Below are positions 1 through 4,527 of a stretch of DNA of 5,651 nt, piece after piece (position 1 is the first letter of the stretch; every line of letters starts with the position of its first letter). The notes under the pieces are model-generated. The model was given only the letters and a program-made list of their open reading frames with translations. It was not told the DNA's origin and did no database searches. This DNA comes from an uncultured Gammaproteobacteria bacterium (GTDB lineage: Bacteria > Pseudomonadota > Gammaproteobacteria > Xanthomonadales > Xanthomonadaceae), in assembly GCA_946885735.1 (NCBI GenBank), contig CAMPGW010000116.1, positions 1 through 5,651 of the forward strand. Direction: 5' to 3'. The translations under genes were made by a program, and so were the position numbers.

Positions 1-30
1 GCCGCGGCGCCCGCAAGTAAATTTGCGACA

Positions 31-957
31 ATGGCGACCATGTTCGCGAGGCTTCCCTTCGTGCTGCGTGTTCCGCTGGTGGTCGGGGTGATCCTGGCCA
101 GCACGGTGCTGCATACCTTGCCGTTGTTCGTCGTCGCCTTCCTGCGCTGGATGCTGCCCGGCGCCGCCGGCCGGGCCTGCGCGCGGCTGCTGGTGCGGAT
201 GGCGGAAAGCTGGATCGCCGTCAATGCGTTCCTGTTGCGGCGCTTCACCCGCACGCGGCTTGGCGTGGAAGGGGGCGAGGGGCTGCGCCCGGATGGCCAC
301 TACCTGGTGCTTGCCAACCACCAGAGCTGGGTGGACATCATCGTGCTGCAGACGGTCTTGAATCGGCGCATCCCCTTCATGCGCTTCTTCCTCAAGCGCC
401 AGCTGATCTGGGTGCCGTTCCTAGGGCTGGCGTGGTGGGCGCTGGATTTTCCCTTCATGCGCCGGGCGTCGCGGCGAGAGCTGGCGCGGCGACCCGAGCT
501 GGCGAAGCGCGACGTCGAGGCGACCCGTCGCGCCTGCGAGCGCTTCCGCGGCATGCCGGTGTCGATCATGAATTTCGTCGAGGGCACCCGCTTCACGCCG
601 GACAAGCACCGGCGCCAGGCCTCGCCGTACCGACACCTGCTCAAGCCCAAGGCCGGCGGCGTCGGCTTCACGCTCGAGGCCATGGACGGCGCACTGCACT
701 CGGTGGTGGATGCGACGCTGGCTTATCCGGCCGGCATCCCGACCATGCTCGACCTGGTGGCGGGCCGCATTCCCGAGGTCGGGGTGAAGCTGCGCGAGCG
801 GCCCATCCCCGCCGACCTGGAGCACGTGGACTACGAGGCGGACCCACAGTCGCGCGTGCGCGTGCAGCGCTGGATCAACGGCCTGTGGGCCGAGAAGGAC
901 GATGACCTGTCGGGCCTGCTCGGGCGCGACGCCCACGCCGACCACGGCAACGGCTAG
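31..957 (+). CDS. YihG-like lysophospholipid (1-acyl-sn-glycerol-3-phosphate type) acyltransferase
   Basis: A 308-residue membrane-associated acyltransferase of the PlsC/LPLAT superfamily, expected to transfer an acyl chain to lysophosphatidic acid or a related lysophospholipid at the inner membrane. A hydrophobic N-terminal segment (about residues 10-37) would anchor it. The catalytic HX4D motif is NHQSWVD with H97 and D102; the glycerophosphate-binding block is FVEGTR at 182-187. The stretch from about 115 to 145 (FLKRQLIWVPFLGLAWWALD, then PFMRR) and the KPKAGG block near 205-210 closely resemble E. coli YihG as I remember it (about 310 aa), so length and domain order fit. No good ribosome binding site precedes the ATG at 31; an in-frame ATG at 40 is an alternative, and the frame stays open to the window edge, so a start further upstream cannot be excluded. 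It ends in TAG 9 bp before the rhomboid gene. The family is sure; the exact acyl acceptor is inferred. Confidence 0.9.
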   Translation: MATMFARLPFVLRVPLVVGVILASTVLHTLPLFVVAFLRWMLPGAAGRACARLLVRMAESWIAVNAFLLRRFTRTRLGVEGGEGLRPDGHYLVLANHQSWVDIIVLQTVLNRRIPFMRFFLKRQLIWVPFLGLAWWALDFPFMRRASRRELARRPELAKRDVEATRRACERFRGMPVSIMNFVEGTRFTPDKHRRQASPYRHLLKPKAGGVGFTLEAMDGALHSVVDATLAYPAGIPTMLDLVAGRIPEVGVKLRERPIPADLEHVDYEADPQSRVRVQRWINGLWAEKDDDLSGLLGRDAHADHGNG

Positions 958-966
958 ACTGGGGCC

Positions 967-1581
967 ATGACCCTGTCCATGACGCTGATCCTGATCGCCA
1001 TCACCTGCGCGGTGAGCCTGGTGGCGATGAAGAACGAAAAGATGATCGAGGCCCTGATCCTGTGGCCTCCCGCGATCGACCGCCGCAAGGAGTGGTACCG
1101 CCTGGTGAGCTACGGGCTGATCCACGCCGACTTCATGCACCTGGCCTTCAACATGATCACGTTGTTCTTCTTCGGACGCGTGATGGAGGGCTTCTACGAG
1201 GACGCGCTGGGGCCCTTCGGCTTCGCGATCTTCTACCTGGTGGGGCTGGTGGCGTCGATCCTGCCGACCTACCTGCGCCATCGCCACGATGCGCAGTACT
1301 ACAGTTTGGGCGCCTCCGGCGCGGTGTCGGCGGTGCTGTTCGCCTTCATCCTGTTCCAGCCCTGGCAGATGATCTACATCTTCGTGCTGCCGGTGCCGGC
1401 GATCCTGTACGCGGTCGCCTACGTGGTCTACAGCATCTGGGCCGACCGCCAGGGCGGCGATCGCATCAACCACAGCGCGCACCTGTGGGGTGCGGCGGTG
1501 GGCGTGGCCTTCACGGTGCTGCTGGAGCCGGCGGTGGTGCCGCACTTCCTGGGCGAACTCGCCAGTCCCTTCGGCGGCTAG
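967..1581 (+). CDS. Rhomboid family intramembrane serine protease
   Basis: A 204-residue polytopic inner-membrane protein that should cleave transmembrane substrates within or near the bilayer. The family hallmarks are intact: H53-x4-H58-x3-N62 in the second membrane segment, nucleophile S117 in GASG (115-118), and the catalytic-dyad histidine H172 in the last segment (HSAHLWGAAVG). About six hydrophobic segments can be read (roughly 3-20, 52-72, 83-100, 115-131, 134-157, 172-191), the basic bacterial rhomboid core. There is no extra cytoplasmic N-terminal domain such as GlpG has. The ATG at 967 has only a weak GGGG at 961-964 very close to it; an ATG four codons later (979) is possible. Nine bases separate it from the acyltransferase stop, suggesting one transcript and perhaps translational coupling. 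Its TAG overlaps the stop of the convergent yceH. Substrates cannot be told from the sequence. Confidence 0.93.
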   Translation: MTLSMTLILIAITCAVSLVAMKNEKMIEALILWPPAIDRRKEWYRLVSYGLIHADFMHLAFNMITLFFFGRVMEGFYEDALGPFGFAIFYLVGLVASILPTYLRHRHDAQYYSLGASGAVSAVLFAFILFQPWQMIYIFVLPVPAILYAVAYVVYSIWADRQGGDRINHSAHLWGAAVGVAFTVLLEPAVVPHFLGELASPFGG

Positions 1582-2240
1582 TCGGCCGCGGCGTCGTCCG
1601 CCGGCAGTCCCAGCGCGGCCTCGAGCCGCGCGATCCGCGCTTCGAGTTCGGCCACGCGGCGATCGAGTGCCTCGTCGGATCGCGTCGGCGCGCGCGGCGC
1701 GGCGGCGACGGCGGGCAGGGTGGCCTCGTCCACCGGCCCGCACAACAAATGCACGTAGCGATCCTCGCGTTGCCCTGGCTGGCGTGCCAGTCGGAGCGCG
1801 AGCCCGCGCTGCTGCAGTCGCTCGAGCGTCTGCCGCGCGTCGTCGAGGTCGTCCGGTGCCTGCAGGCGCTCGCCGCGGGCCAGCAGTTCGGCCGCGGTCT
1901 GCGGGCCGCGCAGCATCAGCACGCAGAGCAGCGCCTGTTGCTTGAGCGTGATCGAGTAGGCCTGCGCGAAACGATGCTCGTAGCGTTGCGCGCGGGCGCC
2001 GTGCACCGAGCGCACCAGGCCGCGTTGTTCGAGTTGGCGCAGGGCGTGGCCCACTTCGCCGGCCTCGAGCTCGAGCACCGGTTCGCGGTTGGTCTTCTGG
2101 TTGCAGGCGAGCTGCACCGCATTGGCGGTCAGCGGATACGCCTCGGGCGTGGTGGACTCCTTCTCCACCAGCGCGGCGAGGATGCGGGCCTCGACGGCAT
2201 CCAGCGGCGGCAGAGCGCCTTCCGTCGCCGGATCGTTCAT
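1578..2240 (-). CDS. yceH: YceH family (DUF480 / UPF0502) winged-helix protein
   Basis: A 220-residue protein matching the DUF480/UPF0502 family, typified by E. coli YceH. The signature lies at residues 24-55: LVEKESTTPEAYPLTANAV followed by QLACNQKTNREPV. The family fold is two tandem winged-helix domains, here about 12-95 and 96-170; the second includes the conserved LKQQALLCVLMLRGPQTAAELL stretch near 99-120. After an Ala/Pro-rich linker the C-terminus carries a short predicted coiled coil (about 189-211, RRVAELEARIARLEAAL), consistent with self-association. The winged helices suggest nucleic-acid binding, but the biological role is not established to my knowledge. The ATG lies 6 bp after the stop of the 84-residue gene, and a GAGG (plus-strand CCTC 2245-2248) overlapping that TGA serves as its ribosome binding site with 4-nt spacing, so the two are likely translationally coupled. 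It ends in TAG overlapping the rhomboid stop. Confidence 0.92.
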   Translation of the reverse strand: MNDPATEGALPPLDAVEARILAALVEKESTTPEAYPLTANAVQLACNQKTNREPVLELEAGEVGHALRQLEQRGLVRSVHGARAQRYEHRFAQAYSITLKQQALLCVLMLRGPQTAAELLARGERLQAPDDLDDARQTLERLQQRGLALRLARQPGQREDRYVHLLCGPVDEATLPAVAAAPRAPTRSDEALDRRVAELEARIARLEAALGLPADDAAAD

Positions 2241-2244
2241 GCGG

Positions 2245-2248
2245 CCTC
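2245..2248 (-). promoter_or_regulatory. Ribosome binding site of yceH, overlapping the upstream stop codon
   Basis: On the minus strand the junction reads TGAGGCCGCATG: the GAGG shares its first two bases with the TGA of the 84-residue gene and ends 4 nt before the yceH ATG. This stop/Shine-Dalgarno overlap supports co-translation of the pair. Confidence 0.55.
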
Positions 2249-2501
2249 AGCCCTGCCGGATGTCGAAGCCCGGCTTCTCATTGAGGCTGCCATCGGACTC
2301 GAGTACCGCGTAGTTCTTGCGGTCGCCGTCGAAAACCACCGCGACCGGCGGCTGGAAGGGCTTGCGACGGACGAACTTGAGCTCCCAGCCGAACTGCTCC
2401 AGGCCGTTGAGCGTGGCCAGCTGGGCGTCGTTGAGTTCGCGCTTGAGCACGCTGGACAGTTCGCGCAGCGTCTTGCGGCGTTCGATTTCCAGGTTCTGCA
2501 T
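2247..2501 (-). CDS. Conserved-looking hypothetical protein, 84 aa
   Basis: I do not recognise a named function. The 84-residue product has no signal peptide or membrane segment, so it is probably cytoplasmic. Residues 1-35 are rich in charged residues and leucine and look helical (ERRKTLRELSSVLKRELNDAQ region). Residues 37-70 look like a small beta-rich unit: FGWELKFVRRKPFQPP, then VAVVFDGDRKNYAVLE. It ends in a SDGSLNEKPGFDIR tail. The alternation of Trp/Phe/Tyr with Arg and Asp looks like a real folded domain rather than a random open frame, and similar short proteins seem familiar from Xanthomonadaceae, though I cannot prove it here. The start is well supported: GAGGG (plus-strand CCCTC 2509-2513) lies 7 nt before the ATG. 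It sits 82 bp after the flavoprotein and 6 bp before yceH, in the same direction. The RRK near the N-terminus recalls PilZ, but the rest of that motif is missing. Confidence 0.8.
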   Translation of the reverse strand: MQNLEIERRKTLRELSSVLKRELNDAQLATLNGLEQFGWELKFVRRKPFQPPVAVVFDGDRKNYAVLESDGSLNEKPGFDIRQG

Positions 2502-2508
2502 GTCGGGA

Positions 2509-2513
2509 CCCTC
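2509..2513 (-). promoter_or_regulatory. Ribosome binding site of the 84-aa protein
   Basis: The minus strand reads GAGGG followed by seven bases (TCCCGAC) and the ATG at 2501. This is the best-formed Shine-Dalgarno in the window, and it fixes the start of the 84-residue protein. Confidence 0.65.
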
Positions 2514-2552
2514 GGGCTGTAGGACGCAAGGCCGGCCGGGGGGAGCGCAGCG

Positions 2553-2570
2553 GTCCCGGGATGCCGGGAC
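2553..2570 (-). terminator. Possible intrinsic terminator or leader hairpin (no T-tract)
   Basis: The plus strand carries GTCCCGG, the loop GATG, then CCGGGAC: a perfect 7-bp GC-rich stem with a 4-nt loop, extendable by two pairs across one mismatch (2550-2551 with 2572-2573). On the minus strand it begins 13 nt after the flavoprotein TGA and ends about 50 nt before the next start. No run of T follows on the minus strand, so a classical Rho-independent terminator is not supported. It may be an RNA 3'-end stabiliser, a weak attenuator, or chance in GC-rich DNA. Confidence 0.3.
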
Positions 2571-2583
2571 AGCGTGAATTGCA

Positions 2584-3819
2584 TCACATCCCGGGCGCTT
2601 GCGGAAGTCCCGCCCGGTTTTCGGCTCGCCACGCGGCCGCGGCCAGGCCGGCGCGACGTCCGCTGGCGAAGCTGGCCGCGAGCAGGAAGCCTCCGGTCGG
2701 CGCCTCCCAGTCGAGCATTTCGCCGGCGCAGAACACGCCCGGTCGAGCGCGCAGCATCAGCCCTGCGTCCAGCGCTTCCAGGCGCACGCCGCCGGCGCTG
2801 CTGATGGCCTCGGCGATCGGCCGCGCCCGCAGCGGTTGCAGGGGTAGCGCCTTGATGGCGTCGGCCAGGCGGGCGGGGTCGCGGCGCAGGTCGGCGACGA
2901 GCTCGTGGACGAGGCCGATGCGCACCGGGTCCAGCCCGACGCGGCGCCGCAACACGTCGGTGAGCGAGCGCCCGTCGCGCGGGGCGAGCAGCGCGGCGAG
3001 CACGGCGGCGTGGCTGCGGGTCGGCGCGAGGTCGAGTTCCAGGCGCGGCGTCGCGCCGGCATCGAGCGCATCGCGGATGCGCGGCGAGAGCGTGTACACC
3101 AGGCTGCCCTCGATGCCGGTGGCGGTGATGACGAACTCGCCGACGCGCCAGTCGCGCGTCCCGTCCTCGCCGACCCAGGCCAGTCGCGCACGCTTGACCG
3201 GATGCCCCGCGAACCTGGCCGCGAAGATCTCGCTCCAGGCCAGGTCGAAACCGCAATTGGCAGGACGCAAGGGTGCGATCGCGTCGTCGCCGCCACCCAG
3301 CCACTGCGTCCATGCACCATCCGAACCGAGCTGCGGCCACGAGCCGCCGCCGAGCGCCAGTACCGTGGCGTCGGCGTGCACGCGCCGTTCGCTATCCGGC
3401 GTGGCGAAGCGCAAGGCTCCATCCGCGTCCCAACCCAGGCAACGATGCCGCACGTGGATGCGCAACCCGGCCGCGCGCAGGCGATGCAGCCAGGCGCGCA
3501 GCAATGGTGCGGCCTTCATGTCGGCGGGAAACACGCGACCGGAAGTGCCGACGAAGGTCGCGATGCCCAGGTCCGCGGCCCAGCGCCGGTGCGCATCAGC
3601 GTCGAAGTCGGCGAGCCATCCGGCAACGATGCTGGCGCGCGTGCCGTAGCGGGTGGCAAAGGCCGCCGGCGGATCGGAGTGCGTGAGGTTGAGTCCACCG
3701 CGGCCGGCGATGAGGAACTTGCGGCCGACCGAGCCTTTGGACTCGTACAGATCGACTGGATGGCCGGCGGCGAGGGCGGCTTCGGCGGCCATCAGGCCGG
3801 CCGGACCGCCACCCACCAC
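2584..3819 (-). CDS. NAD(P)/FAD-dependent oxidoreductase, BaiN/HI0933 superfamily (TIGR03862-like flavoprotein)
   Basis: A flavoprotein of about 411 residues as listed, of the HI0933/BaiN group and probably its TIGR03862 branch. The N-terminal dinucleotide-binding loop VGGGPAGLMAAE is followed by the acidic end of strand 2 (LYES, about 24-27). Next comes the family-specific VGRKFLIAGRGGLNLTHS (31-48), then TSGRVFPADMKAAPLLRAWL (about 92-111). The C-terminal FAD-contact region GVFCAGEMLDWEAPTGGFLLA is near 361-381. The redox substrate is unknown; the family is mostly uncharacterised. The start is a problem. The only canonical starts are GTG codons (3819, 3816), which delete the first Rossmann strand. 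In-frame codons upstream read I-D-E-V-T-L-A-V before VGGG, beginning with ATC immediately after the TAG of the upstream small gene. The true start may therefore be non-canonical at 3840, making the protein 418 aa. It ends in TGA at 2584-2586, whose final bases form an ATGTGATG string. Confidence 0.9.
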   Translation of the reverse strand: MVGGGPAGLMAAEAALAAGHPVDLYESKGSVGRKFLIAGRGGLNLTHSDPPAAFATRYGTRASIVAGWLADFDADAHRRWAADLGIATFVGTSGRVFPADMKAAPLLRAWLHRLRAAGLRIHVRHRCLGWDADGALRFATPDSERRVHADATVLALGGGSWPQLGSDGAWTQWLGGGDDAIAPLRPANCGFDLAWSEIFAARFAGHPVKRARLAWVGEDGTRDWRVGEFVITATGIEGSLVYTLSPRIRDALDAGATPRLELDLAPTRSHAAVLAALLAPRDGRSLTDVLRRRVGLDPVRIGLVHELVADLRRDPARLADAIKALPLQPLRARPIAEAISSAGGVRLEALDAGLMLRARPGVFCAGEMLDWEAPTGGFLLAASFASGRRAGLAAAAWRAENRAGLPQAPGM

Positions 3820-3840
3820 CGCCAGCGTGACCTCGTCGAT

Positions 3841-3939
3841 CTACTTGCCCTTCTTGGCGGCCTTTTCGGCGCGCTTTTCCTTCAGCGTCTTGGTCGGCTT
3901 CTTCTTCTCGGTCTTCTTCTGGTCCATGCCCTTGGACAT
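3841..3939 (-). CDS. Small lysine-rich basic protein, 32 aa
   Basis: A short gene encoding 32 residues, starting MSKGMDQKK and ending KAAKKGK, then TAG. Thirteen of the 32 residues are lysine, and the rest is mostly Glu, Ala, Thr and Arg, giving a strongly basic, probably helical or disordered cytoplasmic peptide. It has no hydrophobic segment. The start is supported by GGAG (plus-strand CTCC 3946-3949) six bases before the ATG. The frame stays open upstream to 4143, but that extension crosses the Nudix gene and has no such signal. Function is unknown; nucleic-acid or ribosome binding would suit the composition but is only a guess. The gene heads the minus-strand run, and its TAG directly abuts the flavoprotein reading frame in the same phase. 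Short MSKGMD-type lysine-rich proteins seem familiar from related proteobacteria, which raises my confidence that it is real. Confidence 0.72.
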   Translation of the reverse strand: MSKGMDQKKTEKKKPTKTLKEKRAEKAAKKGK

Positions 3940-4041
3940 AGGGGACTCCGGTGCGGGGCGGCGGGATTGCCGATGACGATGGTAAGCCAGCGCCGCCCGC
4001 GTGGGATAGGCTGCGCAGGCTTTCGCACGGAAACTCCACGC
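3940..4041. promoter_or_regulatory. Divergent intergenic region between the lysine-rich gene and the Nudix gene
   Basis: These 102 bp must carry the start signals for both the minus-strand run and the plus-strand Nudix gene. It holds the GGAG ribosome binding site of the small gene (3946-3949), a weak GGAA at 4029-4032 nine bases before the Nudix ATG, and an 8-bp palindrome CTGCGCAG at 4011-4018. I could not pick out a persuasive sigma70 promoter on either strand, so the promoter role is inferred from gene arrangement. Confidence 0.5.
3946..3949 (-). promoter_or_regulatory. Ribosome binding site of the 32-aa protein
   Basis: The minus strand reads GGAG, six bases (TCCCCT), then ATG at 3939. 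This choice of start shortens an otherwise longer open frame to the 32-residue lysine-rich protein. Confidence 0.6.
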
Positions 4042-4527
4042 ATGCCCTACCAGCCGATCCTGGCGACCCTGGGATACCTGATCTCGCCCGACCGCCGCCG
4101 CGTGTTGATGGTGCATCGCAATGCCCGCGCCGACGACGCCCACCTGGGCAAGTACAACGGCCTTGGCGGCAAGCTCGAAGCCGGCGAGGACGTCGCCGCC
4201 GGCATGCGCCGCGAGATCCGCGAGGAAGCCGGGCTGGAATGCCAGGCCATGCAGTTGCGCGGCACGCTGAGCTGGCCAGGTTTCGGCAAGCAGGGTGAAG
4301 ACTGGTTCGGCTTCCTGTTCCTGATCGAGGGCTGGAGCGGCGAGCCGCCCGCGACGAACGCCGAGGGCTCGCTGGAATGGGTGGAACTGTCGGCGCTGGA
4401 TTCGCTACCGCTGTGGGAGGGCGACCGTCACTTCCTCCCGCTGGTTTTCGACCGCGACCCGCGGCCCTTCCACGGCGTCATGCCGTATCGCGACGGCCGC
4501 ATGCTGTCGTGGTCCTTCAGCCGCTAG
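4042..4527 (+). CDS. Nudix hydrolase, MTH1/MutT-like (probable oxidised-nucleotide diphosphatase)
   Basis: A 161-residue Nudix protein. The 23-residue Nudix box is perfect: G43-x5-E49-x7-R57-E58-I59-x-E61-E62-x-G64-L65, with E58, E61 and E62 expected to hold Mg2+. The sequence just before it, KYNGLGGKLEAGE, and the C-terminal pattern (about 125-160: LWEGDRHFLPLVF, then RPFHGVMPYRDGRMLSWSF) resemble human MTH1. This favours an 8-oxo-dGTP or other oxidised purine nucleoside triphosphatase that cleans the cytoplasmic nucleotide pool. Substrate choice cannot be proved from motifs. The ATG at 4042 begins MPYQPILATLGYLI, a typical first Nudix strand; the frame is open for about 1.1 kb upstream, but that part is antisense to the flavoprotein. 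The ribosome binding site is weak (GGAA 4029-4032). The last 41 codons overlap, antisense, the end of the acyltransferase gene. Confidence 0.93.
   Translation: MPYQPILATLGYLISPDRRRVLMVHRNARADDAHLGKYNGLGGKLEAGEDVAAGMRREIREEAGLECQAMQLRGTLSWPGFGKQGEDWFGFLFLIEGWSGEPPATNAEGSLEWVELSALDSLPLWEGDRHFLPLVFDRDPRPFHGVMPYRDGRMLSWSFSR

Larger units (their letters stand above)
2502..2583 (-). other. Spacer between flavoprotein and the 84-aa gene, with leader and hairpin
   Basis: This is the only real gap (82 bp) inside the minus-strand gene run. It contains a perfect 7-bp hairpin near the flavoprotein end, a GC-rich middle with the 8-bp palindrome GGCCGGCC at 2530-2537, and the ribosome binding site at 2509-2513. 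I see no convincing -35/-10 pair, but the gap is long enough for a promoter of the 84-aa/yceH pair. Confidence 0.5.

Noticed and set aside
421..1743. Long minus-strand open frame of 440 codons opposite the YihG-like and rhomboid genes
   Set aside because: Its product is a low-complexity Arg/His/Gln/Ala mix typical of antisense frames in GC-rich DNA, while both plus-strand genes have intact catalytic motifs.
2466..2501. PilZ (cyclic-di-GMP) identity for the 84-aa protein, from its N-terminal ERRK
   Set aside because: No RxxxR partner or D/NxSxxG motif follows, and the protein is shorter than a PilZ domain.
1062..2522. Long plus-strand open frame of 486 codons
   Set aside because: It runs out of frame through the rhomboid gene and antisense to yceH and the 84-aa gene, and shows no domain; it reflects a lack of stops in GC-rich DNA.
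2237..3340. Minus-strand frame whose ATG overlaps the flavoprotein TGA region (ATGTGATG), suggesting a coupled downstream gene
   Set aside because: The frame is out of phase with both the flavoprotein and the well-supported 84-aa gene and gives an Arg/Ala/Ser-rich product without a domain.
2905..4041. Upstream extension of the Nudix reading frame, which is open back to 2905
   Set aside because: This part is antisense to the flavoprotein and the lysine-rich gene and has no recognisable domain; the Nudix fold begins naturally at the ATG at 4042.
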